64,000 nucleotides of DNA, taken from NCBI RefSeq assembly GCF_014384745.1, contig NZ_JACRSO010000001.1, positions 186,001-250,000 of the forward strand. The letters run 5' to 3'. Within the stretch, counting starts at the first letter, position 1. Each line of letters starts with the position of its first letter. Positions 1 to 8,760 of this stretch are shown in pieces. The notes below the pieces were generated by a model that was not told the origin of the DNA, did not search any database, and saw only the letters and a program-made list of their open reading frames with translations. Both the position numbers and the translations under genes were made by a program. This DNA is from Luoshenia tenuis (GTDB taxonomy: Bacteria; Bacillota; Clostridia; Christensenellales; GCA-900066905).

Positions 1-561
1 AATGTCCAGCAGCCGCTGGGAGGATTTGGAGTCCAGCGCGCCGGTAGGTTCGTCCGCCAACACCAGTTTGGGCTGGGTGATCACCGCGCGGGCCACGGCG
101 GCGCGCTGCTTTTCGCCGCCCGATACCTCATAGGGGTACTTGGGCAGCAGCTGGCTTAAGCCCAGGCTCTTGGCAATGGGCTCGAGTCGCTTTTCCATCT
201 CTTTATAGGGCACATTGCTCAGCACCAGCGGCAAAAGGATATTATCCTTGATGGAAAAGGTATCCAGCAGGTTAAAATCCTGAAAGACAAAACCCAAATT
301 CTTGCGGCGGAAGGCGGAAAGCTCCCGGTCCTTGATCTGGCGCAGGTTCTTCCCCTCCAGCAGCACGTCTCCGCTGGTAGGCTTATCCAGCGAGGCGATG
401 ATGTTGAGCAGCGTGGTCTTGCCCGAGCCGGACGCGCCCATGATGGCCACGTACTCCCCCCGCTCGATGGCAAAGCTGACGGAGGAAAGCGCCGTGTACT
501 GCTGGGCACCAAAGCGCGTATTATATACTTTTTTAAGGTTTTTGACTTCTAAAAGCTCCAT
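1..561 (-). CDS. ABC transporter ATP-binding protein, BceA/MacB-like (partial)
   Basis: This is the ATPase subunit of an ABC transporter of the antimicrobial-peptide detoxification type (BceA, LolD/MacB class). The first 187 codons are present and the C-terminus runs off the left edge. Visible motifs are Walker A (GASGSGKTTLLN, about residues 40-50), the Q-loop (VFQDFNLLD), the signature VSGGEKQRAA, Walker B (LVLADEPTGALD) and the start of the D-loop. The ATG at 561 follows an AAGAGGA ribosome site. It lies downstream of the BceR/BceS-type pair in the same direction, so the usual bceRS-bceAB arrangement is expected with the permease just outside the window. A role in bacitracin or lantibiotic resistance is inferred from family and context. 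Confidence 0.9.
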   Translation of the reverse strand, partial: MELLEVKNLKKVYNTRFGAQQYTALSSVSFAIERGEYVAIMGASGSGKTTLLNIIASLDKPTSGDVLLEGKNLRQIKDRELSAFRRKNLGFVFQDFNLLDTFSIKDNILLPLVLSNVPYKEMEKRLEPIAKSLGLSQLLPKYPYEVSGGEKQRAAVARAVITQPKLVLADEPTGALDSKSSQRLLDI

Positions 562-603
562 GTGCATTCCTCTTTTCTCTCCTTGGTACACCCATTATAC
601 AAA

Positions 604-648
604 ACGGCGGAAATGCGCTGCCATTTCTCTAGCTTACATTTCCGCCGT
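604..648 (-). other. Hairpin between the sensor kinase and BceA-like ATPase genes
   Basis: A perfect 12-bp inverted repeat, ACGGCGGAAATG (604-615) and CATTTCCGCCGT (637-648), encloses a 21-nt loop. On the minus strand it is followed by TTTTG and then TATAAT (594-599). It could be a weak terminator or processing hairpin that separates expression of the regulator pair from the transporter. No clear BceR box was found near it. Confidence 0.45.
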
Positions 649-689
649 CAACCTTACAATCCTGTCACTTAGCCCCAAAGGGGTGTCAT

Positions 690-1700
690 TTACTCATAAT
701 CAGCCTTATCGTGCAGGGGAAAGCGCACCACCGCCAGCGTCCCCTCCCCCACGGCCGAATCCAGATAGACCTCGTGGGCCATCTCCCGGGCCACTTTGCG
801 CGCCAGATACAGCCCGATGCCGCTGGCCTTTTTATCCACCCGCCCGTTGTAGCCGGTATAGCCCTTTTCAAATACGCGCTGCAGGTCCTCGCGCTTGATG
901 CCGATGCCGGTATCCCGGATGTGCAGCTCGGCCGGGCGGCCATTCATCTTCTTTTTGCAGCTGATCGATACGCCCCCGGCATAGGTATACTTGATGGCGT
1001 TAGAGAGCAGCTGCTCGATGATAAAGGAGAGCCATTTGCTATCGGTCAACACCACCGTATCGAAGTCCTCGATCTCGATAGTAAGTTTTTTATAGATAAA
1101 CAGCGGCGCGTACTTTTTCACGCTGGCGCGCACGATCTCCTGCAAAGAATACTCCCGCACCACAAGGTCGGTGGAGAGGTCCTCCATCTTAATGTATTGC
1201 AGCGCCATCTCCACATATTGCTCGATTTTAAAAAGCTCCTGGCGCAGCAGCCCCCGCGCCTTATCGTCAAAGGGCAGGTCGCTTTGCTCCAACAGTTGCA
1301 GCGCCGCGATAGGCGTTTTGATCTGATGTACCCAAAGGGTGTAGATCTCCTCCTGCTCGGCATGGTGTTCATCCACGGCCTGGAGGCTGTCCCGCAGCTT
1401 ATCGTACAATCCCTGGATCACCATGAAATCGTCCGCCTCGCAAAGGTTGCGGGGCTGCGGAAACTCGTACGGTTGCACAGAAAGCTGGCGCGCGATCTGT
1501 TCGAGTTGCCGGTGACGCCCGCGAAAGCGCAAAAAATCTCCTATCCAAAAAATGACCATGAAAAAGGTGATGATCTGCATCACGCTCAGCACCGGGGAAA
1601 GCGTGACCCGGCAGATCGCCTGCACCCCCGGGAAGAGAATCATCACCGCCAGATAGAGCAGGATCAGCGCCCGCCTGTAGATCAGGTATTGCTTAATCAT
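690..1700 (-). CDS. Sensor histidine kinase, BceS-like (intramembrane-sensing)
   Basis: A 336-aa membrane histidine kinase. Two transmembrane helices (about 10-28 and 38-55) are separated by only a few residues with no extracellular domain, which is the hallmark of intramembrane-sensing BceS kinases that respond to their partner ABC transporter. The phospho-acceptor is His125 in WVHQIKTP. The N-box (LLSNAIKY) and the G-box (GIGIKRED, GIGLYLARK) mark the ATPase domain. It overlaps the upstream response regulator by 8 bp, so the two are translationally coupled. The likely inducer is a cell-wall-active peptide, inferred from the BceA-type ATPase next to it. Confidence 0.9.
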   Translation of the reverse strand: MIKQYLIYRRALILLYLAVMILFPGVQAICRVTLSPVLSVMQIITFFMVIFWIGDFLRFRGRHRQLEQIARQLSVQPYEFPQPRNLCEADDFMVIQGLYDKLRDSLQAVDEHHAEQEEIYTLWVHQIKTPIAALQLLEQSDLPFDDKARGLLRQELFKIEQYVEMALQYIKMEDLSTDLVVREYSLQEIVRASVKKYAPLFIYKKLTIEIEDFDTVVLTDSKWLSFIIEQLLSNAIKYTYAGGVSISCKKKMNGRPAELHIRDTGIGIKREDLQRVFEKGYTGYNGRVDKKASGIGLYLARKVAREMAHEVYLDSAVGEGTLAVVRFPLHDKADYE

Positions 1701-2373
1701 CGATCCGGTACCCCAATCCCTTTTTGGTTTCGATGCAGTCGGCCAGGCCCGCAGCCTCCAGCTTTTTGCGCAGGCGGTTGACGTTCACCGTCAGGGTGTT
1801 GTCATCTACAAAGCTATCGCTGTCCCACAGTTTTTGCATCAGCTCCTCCCGGGCGACCACGCCGCCCTTATGCTCCAGCAGCGTTTGGAGAATCTTAAAT
1901 TCGTTTCGGGTCAGTTCGATCTTTTCGCCCCCATAATACACCGCCGCCTCCCCCAGGTTCAGCACCGCGCCGCAAAAGGCGATATGCGAGCTCTCGGGCT
2001 GATAATCGTAAGCCCGGCGCAGGACGGCCTGCACCTTAGCCACCACGATTTCCAGTTCAAAGGGTTTGGTGATAAAATCATCCCCGCCCATATTCATCGC
2101 CAGCACGATATCCATATTTTCCGTACGCGAGGAGATAAAAACGATGGGCACCTTGGAGACCTTGCGGATCTCCCCGCACCAGTAATAACCGTTATAAAAG
2201 GGCAGGGAGATATCCAGCAGTACCAGGTGGGGATTTTCCCGGGCCACGGTAGCCAGCACGTGCTCAAAATCCGTGGTGTACTGCGCATCAAATCCCCATT
2301 TTGAGAGGCCCTCGCAAAGCAGCGCGGCGATGGTCAGCTCGTCCTCCACCACCAGGATCCGATAGTCGTTCAT
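1693..2373 (-). CDS. Response regulator, OmpR/BceR-like
   Basis: A 226-aa two-component response regulator. The receiver domain (1-115) has the acidic pair near residues 10-12, the phosphorylatable Asp54 (LLDISLP) and the conserved Lys in ITKPFE. The C-terminal OmpR/PhoB winged helix (about 130-226) includes LTRNEFKILQTLLEHKGGVVARE and NVNRLRKKLE. It is coupled to the acetyltransferase gene upstream by a 4-bp ATGA overlap and to the kinase gene downstream by 8 bp. It probably activates the downstream ABC transporter genes. Confidence 0.9.
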   Translation of the reverse strand: MNDYRILVVEDELTIAALLCEGLSKWGFDAQYTTDFEHVLATVARENPHLVLLDISLPFYNGYYWCGEIRKVSKVPIVFISSRTENMDIVLAMNMGGDDFITKPFELEIVVAKVQAVLRRAYDYQPESSHIAFCGAVLNLGEAAVYYGGEKIELTRNEFKILQTLLEHKGGVVAREELMQKLWDSDSFVDDNTLTVNVNRLRKKLEAAGLADCIETKKGLGYRIDD

Positions 2374-2888
2374 CCCTTTGCTCCTTCCCGCATGCGCGCG
2401 TAAATCAGGCCGTCATACAGCCTTTCACCCTTGCAAAGGCTGTTTTTCAGCACAGCCTCCAGATAAAATCCGCTCTTTTCAAGCACCCGGGCCGATGCCT
2501 TGTTGGGGGCAAACACCTCGGCATAGATTCGTACCACGTCTAAACGCGCAAACGCCTCCTGGCAGATCCGCTCCACCGCCCGGGGCATCACGCCCCGGCC
2601 CCAAAACGGCTCGCCCAGCCAGTAGCCGATCTCCGCGCTTTTGCGGTGGATATCGCTCTGCCCCAGTACCGAGATGCTGCCGGCCAAAAGCCCGTCTACC
2701 TCAATGGCGTAGTTCAGCTGCCCCGCGTCCCGGTGCGCCAGGCAAAGGGCGATATAGTGGTTCGCATCCTCCAGGCGGTAAGGCGAGGGGAAAAAGTCCC
2801 GCAGGTACCGCCCGACTTTGGGGTTATCCGCCAAGCGCATCAGCTGCGGCGCATCCTCCAACATCCAATCTCTCAGCATCACCTGCAA
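2370..2888 (-). CDS. GNAT family N-acetyltransferase (RimJ/RimL type)
   Basis: A GNAT acetyltransferase of the Acetyltransf_3 (RimJ/RimL) type. It has the N-terminal LRDWMLEDAPQLMRLADNPKV pattern, the IGYWLGEPFWGRGVMPRAV acetyl-CoA-binding loop and the NKASARVLEKSGF C-terminal motif. The substrate is unknown; relatives acetylate ribosomal proteins, peptides or antibiotics. The frame is open from a GTG at 2909, but GGAGG sits 9 nt ahead of the TTG at 2888, so that start (172 aa) is preferred. Its stop overlaps the response regulator start by 4 bp, so it is the first gene of the bce-type operon. That position allows a role in drug modification, but this is inference. Confidence 0.85.
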   Translation of the reverse strand: MQVMLRDWMLEDAPQLMRLADNPKVGRYLRDFFPSPYRLEDANHYIALCLAHRDAGQLNYAIEVDGLLAGSISVLGQSDIHRKSAEIGYWLGEPFWGRGVMPRAVERICQEAFARLDVVRIYAEVFAPNKASARVLEKSGFYLEAVLKNSLCKGERLYDGLIYARMREGAKG

Positions 2889-3043
2889 CGCCGCCGGCCT
2901 CCATTCCACTTTGGCCGCGGGCTTCCCTTTTCAAACGCCGTTTGGCCAGTCCGTATTTTACAACCTATTGCCTTATTATAACACAAGCCGCACGCAAAAC
3001 CCTTACAGGTCGCATGCGGCTTATCATCCATTTTTGTCGAAAA

Positions 3044-3913
3044 TCAGCGTGCCCGCTTCTGGCCGGAAAATACGATGCCCACCGCATCCGGGCCGGTATT
3101 GGTGCTGACGGCGCTGCCCAGTTTGAAAAAGCCCTTGGGCGGATAGCCCATCACGTTGGTGCAGATTTCGCGGGTCTCCTGTTCGTCCAGCATATCGGTG
3201 ATACCCACCATATAGCTTGTGCCCGGCTCGATCCGCTTTTTGACGATCTCCATGGTGGCGGGCAGCACCTTGCCAATGCCCCGTACCTTGGAAACCACCT
3301 TGCTTTCCCCGTCGATCAGGGTGATGATCGGCCGCACGCCCAGTACCTCGCCCGCGATGGCCGCCGCCGCCGAGACCCGCCCGGACTGTTTGATGAATTT
3401 AAGCGAATAAGCCGCCAGCACGACCTCGCGCCTTGCAAAAGCATCCTCCAGAAATTCAAGAATCGTTTCGGCCGCTTCGCCGTCTATCACCATCTGTCCC
3501 GCCTGGCAGAGCACCTCGCCATAGGCCATTGAATACGTATAGCTATCCACGATATGGATGCGCATCTTGCTCTGGGGCCGTTCCTCGGCAAATTGGGTGC
3601 GCGCCACCTGCGCCGCATCATTCGTGGCGGAGCCTTTAGAGCAGATGGTGACCAGGATCAGGTCCTCTGTCCCCTGGTCGTCATACGCCATAAATTTTTC
3701 CAGAAAGCGGAAAGGGGTAATGTGCGCCGTGGCCGGCAACCCCTGGGCCTCGCGCAGCATGGCGTAATATTCATCCGCCGTAAAATCTTCCCTTTCAACG
3801 TAGCTTTTTCCATCCACCGTGATCGAAAAGCTCATGATATCTAAATGATAACGCTCTTGCAGCTGCGGGGAAACATCGCAGGCCGAATCGGTTACCAACG
3901 CAATTGTACCCAA
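3044..3913 (-). CDS. DegV family protein (fatty-acid binding, FakB-like)
   Basis: A 289-aa DegV-domain protein. The N-terminal TDSACD motif and the later HIVDSYTYSMAYG and GRVSAAAAIAGEVLGVRPII segments are typical. DegV/FakB proteins bind a fatty acid and present it to the FakA kinase. No FakA (DAK2-domain) gene is in the window. The start is a TTG at 3913, the only plausible start after an in-frame stop, with AAAGGA about 13 nt upstream. It is monocistronic, with a good sigma-A promoter at 3988-4017. A second DegV gene (7148-7981) ends the fatty acid operon, so this genome has at least two carriers, perhaps with different acyl preference. Confidence 0.88.
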   Translation of the reverse strand: MGTIALVTDSACDVSPQLQERYHLDIMSFSITVDGKSYVEREDFTADEYYAMLREAQGLPATAHITPFRFLEKFMAYDDQGTEDLILVTICSKGSATNDAAQVARTQFAEERPQSKMRIHIVDSYTYSMAYGEVLCQAGQMVIDGEAAETILEFLEDAFARREVVLAAYSLKFIKQSGRVSAAAAIAGEVLGVRPIITLIDGESKVVSKVRGIGKVLPATMEIVKKRIEPGTSYMVGITDMLDEQETREICTNVMGYPPKGFFKLGSAVSTNTGPDAVGIVFSGQKRAR

Positions 3914-3987
3914 AGCTAAAAACCATTCCTTTCATCACACCGCCCATATGCCCTGGTGCGTGCGTCATTATTCGACATTGAAATATA

Positions 3988-4017
3988 AGTATAATAGATG
4001 GCGCGCCAGGCTGTCAA
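3988..4017 (-). promoter_or_regulatory. Sigma-A promoter of the first degV gene
   Basis: On the minus strand TTGACA (4012-4017) is followed after 18 bp by TATACT (3988-3993), about 75 bp upstream of the TTG start of the DegV gene. Confidence 0.6.
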
Positions 4018-4035
4018 ATCTTACGCGGGCATAGG

Positions 4036-5604
4036 CTAGCGGTTGTTCAGCTCCGCATAGGTCAGCATATTGCGGCAAAGGAAAATGACCAGCAGCCCCA
4101 CCAGCGTGTTGACGGCAGCCATCCCCAGTAAAATGGGCAGGTCCCCCAGGGCCCCCGCTACAGCCATATTCAAAAGCAGGCCGGCGATAATCCCCGGAGC
4201 GGACAGCACAAGCAAAGATAGAAAATAGGCCATCAAGATCAGCGGCTTTAGAGTCAGCCCGCTTAAGCAGCGCTCCACCAGAATATTCCCCGCGGTAAAC
4301 AGCAGCCCAAAGGACAGCCGCGCCAGGATGCAAAACAAAACTTCTATCGGGCCCGTCCCCAAGATCAGCCCCACCGGGATAAAGATTACCACTGCTTCTG
4401 CTACCATGCGCGGCACGCTTTCCTTGATACAGTAAAGCAGCTTTTTAAAGGGCGGTTCGGGCACCAGGTAGATAAACGGGCGCGTCAGCTCTTTGACCCA
4501 GCGCCCCAGCGAGACCGAGAACATCTGCATATAGGTCCCAAAGGCGAATACAGCTAATATTCCGGCTTCCCGCATAAATACCGCCATGGCTACCGTGACC
4601 AGTATAAAGGTCAGCGAGGCGGAATCCACTATAAATTTTCTGGCCCTGCGGTTTTCGATCTTGTGCTTTTCGTAAAAAACGCTGGCCCCCATCCCCCGGC
4701 TGATTCCGCTTTTGCCCACGTGCACCGCGCCGGGCGCGGCTTCGCCGATGCGGCCTTCCTTGCTGGCCTGTGCGGCGCTGAAGGCGAGTTCTGTGGCCTG
4801 AAGCACATCCTCATAGAAATCCGCGCGCGCTTTTTCGATATATAAGATAATGCCGCCTACCAGCAGCACCGTAGCGCCAGCGCCCACAAGCAGAGGCATA
4901 AGCTGCCCTGTCAGTGCGCCCCGTACGGCAGCGGCCAGCCAGCCCGCCACCGGAAAAGCGGAGAGCACCGGCCCGTTGAGCGCCGACACGCCCGCGCCAA
5001 GCAGGTCTGCCCTGCCGGCATACAGCCTGATGAATAGATACAGGGCAAAAGCCCCTATGACGCCGTAAAACACAGCTTTGACCTGCCGCTTGCGCCTGGG
5101 GTTGCCGGCCGTGAGGGTGTAAAGCGCCATGCTGACCAGCTGCGCGCAAAATACCGTAAATGCATACCCCAGCAAAATTACTACCAGCGCGCCCACCGGG
5201 ATACCATAACTGTTATACAGCCACCCGTATTGGAAAAGCAGGAAGAAGCCCAGCAGCAGCGCGGTGCCCAGCTGTTGGATCAGTCCATAAAGCAGCGCCC
5301 GCTTGGGCTTGATGGGCGACACAAAGACCAGGTTCACATCCGCCATGGAAAACAGGCTGGCCCCTTTATTAAATCCGTTGCGCGCGTTCATAACGAAGAT
5401 CACGGCGTAAAGCGCCGCAGCCATGGCGTATACTTCGCTCACATCCCGGTATTCTTCCGCCGCCTCGCCAGTTGCGGCCCCCGTCATCATAAAAATTAGC
5501 AGGGCCAGCATCGCCCCCACGCCGATCAACCGGCCGGGGCTGTGCAGCAAAAGTTTGAACTGGTTTTTGATCCGCGTTCCCAGCAGGTAAAAAAGCGCCT
5601 TCAT
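4036..5604 (-). CDS. ABC exporter permease subunit
   Basis: A 522-aa integral membrane protein with many hydrophobic helices spread along its length and a charged cytoplasmic loop near residues 270-320. It resembles the 'putative ABC exporter' permease family of Firmicutes. It starts inside the stop of the ATPase gene (ATGA overlap, 5601-5604), so the two form one transporter. The exported substrate cannot be told from sequence. No periplasmic or extracellular binding protein is linked, which fits an exporter. Confidence 0.8.
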   Translation of the reverse strand: MKALFYLLGTRIKNQFKLLLHSPGRLIGVGAMLALLIFMMTGAATGEAAEEYRDVSEVYAMAAALYAVIFVMNARNGFNKGASLFSMADVNLVFVSPIKPKRALLYGLIQQLGTALLLGFFLLFQYGWLYNSYGIPVGALVVILLGYAFTVFCAQLVSMALYTLTAGNPRRKRQVKAVFYGVIGAFALYLFIRLYAGRADLLGAGVSALNGPVLSAFPVAGWLAAAVRGALTGQLMPLLVGAGATVLLVGGIILYIEKARADFYEDVLQATELAFSAAQASKEGRIGEAAPGAVHVGKSGISRGMGASVFYEKHKIENRRARKFIVDSASLTFILVTVAMAVFMREAGILAVFAFGTYMQMFSVSLGRWVKELTRPFIYLVPEPPFKKLLYCIKESVPRMVAEAVVIFIPVGLILGTGPIEVLFCILARLSFGLLFTAGNILVERCLSGLTLKPLILMAYFLSLLVLSAPGIIAGLLLNMAVAGALGDLPILLGMAAVNTLVGLLVIFLCRNMLTYAELNNR

Positions 5605-6311
5605 CGCCCTTCCTCCCGCCCCTCGGTGATCTCAAAAAACAGCTGTTCCAGCGTCTTTTCATTCATTTCTGAGGGCCAGTTGGCCATGGTTGCGGCAAAG
5701 CGGCCCTGCATCATAATATGCGCCACGTCCCAGCTATCTTCCACGCTGTCGATCATATGCGTGCTGATCAACACCGATGCGCCGCCTTGCCGCAGCTCCT
5801 GAAAAATCGCCTTTAACTCCTTGATGGCGTGAGGGTCCAGCCCCACCAGCGGCTCGTCAAAGATCACCACCCGCGGGCTGTGGGCCAGCGCGCAAGCGAT
5901 GGAGAGCTTCTGCTGCATCCCCTTGGAAAGCTGCTTGCCCAGCTTATCTTTTTTATCCCACAGTTCCAGGCGCTCAAGCAGCGCCTGCGCATAGTCCAAG
6001 TTATCCATCTTCCGGTAAGCCCGCAGGATAAACTGCATATGCTCTTGCACCGTTAAAAGATCGTACACCGCCGGCATCTCCGGGATATAGCCGATCTGCG
6101 CCTTAGCTTCAACCGATTTATTATCGTAACCGTTCAGCGTGATCTTGCCCTGAAAGCGCAGCAAGCCCACGATACATTTGATTATGGTAGATTTCCCCGC
6201 GCCGTTGGGCCCCATCAGCACTGCGATCTGCCCATCCTCCACCGAAAAGCTGATATCGTCGTTCGCCAGCGTTTTGCCGTACCGCTTAGTAACCCCTTCA
6301 ACCTTTAACAT
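5601..6311 (-). CDS. ABC transporter ATP-binding protein (exporter type)
   Basis: A 236-aa ABC ATPase with Walker A (GPNGAGKSTIIK, about 34-45), Q-loop (IGYIPEMPAVYD), signature (LSKGMQQKLSIA), Walker B (VVIFDEPLVGLD) and the switch His in STHMIDSVE. The short CcmA/NatA-like layout is typical of two-component exporters. It overlaps the permease gene by 4 bp and starts 23 bp after sfsA, so the three genes are probably one leftward transcript. Confidence 0.9.
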   Translation of the reverse strand: MLKVEGVTKRYGKTLANDDISFSVEDGQIAVLMGPNGAGKSTIIKCIVGLLRFQGKITLNGYDNKSVEAKAQIGYIPEMPAVYDLLTVQEHMQFILRAYRKMDNLDYAQALLERLELWDKKDKLGKQLSKGMQQKLSIACALAHSPRVVIFDEPLVGLDPHAIKELKAIFQELRQGGASVLISTHMIDSVEDSWDVAHIMMQGRFAATMANWPSEMNEKTLEQLFFEITEGREEGR

Positions 6312-6334
6312 ATCCCGCTCCTAACGTTTTACTT

Positions 6335-7015
6335 TTAAAGCCGTATCTCCACCTCGCGCCCGATGGCCATGCTCTCGGGCGTGACGATGCATTCTCTCGC
6401 TTGCAGGTGTACCCCGCCTTCCCGCGCCTTTCGCATCGCCTCGCCAAAGGCCGGGTGCGTTTCCCAGTTGGGGCTTAAATACCGCGCGCCCCTTAACTGG
6501 ATGATAAAAAACAGATATGCGCCATACCCCTGGGCCGCCGCGGCCACCAATTCATGGAGATGCCGCACGCCCCGCTCGGTAGGCGCATCCGGGAAAAGAG
6601 CTACGCCCTCGCGCAGCAGCGTGACCCCCTTTACCTCGACAAAGCTGCCCACTCCGCCCTGTTCGATATAAAAATCGAACCGCGAGGCGCCAAAGCGGCG
6701 CTCCGGGTATAGGGTCGGTTTATAACCAAACAGCCCGCTTTGCGCCGCCCACTCTCCAAACGCGGCATTGGGCGCAGCGCTGTCGATATTGACCACCTGT
6801 CCGTCCTTTTCCACGGCGATCAGGTCGTACCCTGTCTTGCGCTTGTGGTTGCCGCTGCGCTGCAGCCAGACCCGCGCCCCCGGCGTAAGCAGTTCGGCGC
6901 ACCGGCCGGTATTTTTCACATGTACATCCATCCGTTCGCCCGCCAAATCTACTTGGGCGATAAAGCGATTGGGGCGGCTAATAAACTCGCCTTGTGCCAT
7001 ATTTGTATAGATCAT
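6335..7015 (-). CDS. sfsA: DNA/RNA nuclease SfsA
   Basis: A 226-aa SfsA protein (sugar fermentation stimulation protein A). The N-terminal OB-like part (FIAQVDLAGERMDVHVKNTGR) and the C-terminal nuclease-like part with FVEVKGVTLLREGVALFPDAPTERG match the family closely. The FVEVKG segment carries the Glu and Lys of a PD-(D/E)XK-like fold. SfsA homologues bind nucleic acid; the physiological role remains unclear. Met6 is an alternative start. It is the first gene of the group with the ABC exporter. Confidence 0.92.
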   Translation of the reverse strand: MIYTNMAQGEFISRPNRFIAQVDLAGERMDVHVKNTGRCAELLTPGARVWLQRSGNHKRKTGYDLIAVEKDGQVVNIDSAAPNAAFGEWAAQSGLFGYKPTLYPERRFGASRFDFYIEQGGVGSFVEVKGVTLLREGVALFPDAPTERGVRHLHELVAAAAQGYGAYLFFIIQLRGARYLSPNWETHPAFGEAMRKAREGGVHLQARECIVTPESMAIGREVEIRL

Positions 7016-7063
7016 GCTCTTATCTTACCACACCCCGGCAGGGCAAACTTCTAAAGATTATGT

Positions 7064-7098
7064 AAAAAATAGGAGGGCGCTGTGTAAAGCGCCCCCCT
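7064..7098 (-). terminator. Intrinsic terminator of the fatty acid synthesis operon
   Basis: Minus-strand hairpin with arms at 7088-7098 (AGGGGGGCGCT when read on that strand) and 7071-7081, a loop of about 6 nt, and a run of six T (7064-7069). It lies just after the degV gene that ends the fab-acc operon. Confidence 0.8.
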
Positions 7099-7147
7099 AT
7101 TCACTATGCCGCGGCACCAAGATCATGCCGCACGCCCCTTTTTTTGT

Positions 7148-7981
7148 TTAAATCGTAGGCTTTTCGTCTTCGCGCCAGATCACACCGATCGCGTCCAGCC
7201 CCAGGTGGATGCCCAGCACCGGGCCCACCCTGCGCAGCTCAACGGTGCGCTTCAAACGCTGTTCCAGCCGCTGGGCCATATTTTGTGCGCCTTCTTTGTC
7301 CTTTATATATTCTACCAATACCTCATGGGCGCCCTCGGGGACCGTGTTCACCAGGGTACGCAGCTGCTCGTTACGGCCGCGTACCATTCCGCAGGCCACT
7401 ACGCTGCCCTTGCGGCAGGTGAGGATGGGGCGGATGTTGAGGATCGTACCCACCGATTGACGCACCGGCCCCAACCGTCCACTGCGGCGCAGCGGCGTCA
7501 TATCTCCAACGGAGAAGCGAATATTGACCGCATCCCGCATGGCTTCGATCTTTCGGGCCGTTTCTTCGAGGGAAAGGCCCGCGTCGATCAGACGCCGCGC
7601 TGCGCGTACCATCAGCAGCAATCCTCCCGCCGTAGTACGGGTGTCCACCACTCGTATGCCCTCTTTCCCCAGCTCTTTGGCGCAGAACGTCGCATTGCTG
7701 AACGTACCGCTCAACCGAGAGGAGATGGCCAGGCATAGCACCTCGTATCCCTTGCGCCGCAGGTGGGTAAAGGTGGCTAGGTACTCGCCAATGGCGGCCT
7801 GCGAGGTGCGCAGATCCTGCGTGGCGGCGATCTCATCAATATAGCTCACATCCGCGTTTAAATAGGTTTCCGTATGGAGGTTGCCCGCCACGGTGTAAGT
7901 CATCGGCACAACCATGGCCCCCAGTTCCCTGGCCTCCTGATGCGTCATGCCCGCCGTGGAATCGGTTACGATTACGATCAT
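7148..7981 (-). CDS. DegV family protein (FakB-like) at the end of the FASII operon
   Basis: A 277-aa DegV protein with the N-terminal VTDSTAGMT motif, SSRLSGTFSNA and the IRFSVGDMTPLRRSGRLG and ILNIRPILT segments that shape the fatty-acid pocket. Its ATG overlaps the stop of accA by 4 bp, so it is translated with the last acetyl-CoA carboxylase subunit. Family members bind acyl chains for the FakA kinase. Its position suggests a role in handling fatty acids that enter or leave the FASII pathway. This coupling is seen in the sequence; the functional link is inference. Confidence 0.9.
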   Translation of the reverse strand: MIVIVTDSTAGMTHQEARELGAMVVPMTYTVAGNLHTETYLNADVSYIDEIAATQDLRTSQAAIGEYLATFTHLRRKGYEVLCLAISSRLSGTFSNATFCAKELGKEGIRVVDTRTTAGGLLLMVRAARRLIDAGLSLEETARKIEAMRDAVNIRFSVGDMTPLRRSGRLGPVRQSVGTILNIRPILTCRKGSVVACGMVRGRNEQLRTLVNTVPEGAHEVLVEYIKDKEGAQNMAQRLEQRLKRTVELRRVGPVLGIHLGLDAIGVIWREDEKPTI

Positions 7982-8760
7982 TCGCTTACACCCCCAAATT
8001 TACGGAACCGGTCATACCGGCGATCTAACAGCTTTTCTACCGGCCACCCTAAAGTTTCTTGAAAGCTGGCGTCCAGCGCCTGGCGCAGTTCTTCATATAG
8101 CGGGGTAAAATCCCCTTCCGGCTCGCGGAACACCCGCTCTACCACGCCAAAGGCTTTCAGTTCGTCCGCCGTGATCTTCAGGTTATCGCAGGCCTTTTCG
8201 ACCTTGGAGGCGTCCTTCCAGATGATGCTGGCCGCACCCTCGGGCGAGATCACCGAATATACCGCGTTTTCCAGCATCCAAACCTGATCCGCCACGGCCA
8301 GGGCCAATGCGCCTCCGCTGCCGCCCTCGCCGATCAAAATTGAGATCACCGGCACTTTAAGCGCCATCATCTCCATCAGGTTCAGCGCGATAGCCCGCCC
8401 CTGGCCGCGCTCCTCCGCACCCAGGCCGCAATATGCCCCTGCCGTGTCCACCAGGCAGACCACCGGCCGGCCGAATTTTTCCGCCTGCTTCATCAGCCGC
8501 AGGGCCTTTCTATATCCTTCCGGCTGGGCCGCCCCAAAGTTGCGGCGCACCTTTTCCTTGGTATCGATCCCCTTTTCCAGGCCGATCACCGTCACCGGCC
8601 GGCCGCAAAGAGACGCGATGCCGCCGATCACCGCCGCATCGTCCGCAAAGACCCGGTCCCCATGCAGCTCGATAAAATCGGTAAAAATGTGGGCAATATA
8701 TTGCTGGGCCGTGGGCCGCCCTTTGGCCCGCGCGGCGGAAAGCCGTTCATACGCCGTCAT
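7978..8760 (-). CDS. accA: Acetyl-CoA carboxylase, carboxyltransferase alpha subunit
   Basis: A 260-aa AccA, the alpha half of the carboxyltransferase that moves CO2 from biotin to acetyl-CoA to give malonyl-CoA. Diagnostic segments are FIELHGDRVFADD, NFGAAQPEGYRKALRLM, DTAGAYCGLGAEERGQ and IGEGGSGGALAL, the last forming the oxyanion-hole region. It overlaps accD by 4 bp (ATGA) and the following degV gene by 4 bp. The short form, without the long N-terminal helix of Gram-negative AccA, is usual in Firmicutes. Confidence 0.96.
   Translation of the reverse strand: MTAYERLSAARAKGRPTAQQYIAHIFTDFIELHGDRVFADDAAVIGGIASLCGRPVTVIGLEKGIDTKEKVRRNFGAAQPEGYRKALRLMKQAEKFGRPVVCLVDTAGAYCGLGAEERGQGRAIALNLMEMMALKVPVISILIGEGGSGGALALAVADQVWMLENAVYSVISPEGAASIIWKDASKVEKACDNLKITADELKAFGVVERVFREPEGDFTPLYEELRQALDASFQETLGWPVEKLLDRRYDRFRKFGGVSE

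Noticed and set aside
562..689. Possible BceR-binding inverted repeat upstream of the BceA-like gene
   Set aside because: GTCACTT and GGTGTCAT stretches were checked but do not form the spaced inverted repeat expected for BceR-type sites.
711..1781. Long plus-strand frame (356 codons) opposite the sensor kinase
   Set aside because: Shadow of the BceS-like gene; low-complexity His/Leu/Arg-rich translation and no ribosome site. The minus-strand gene has all the kinase motifs.
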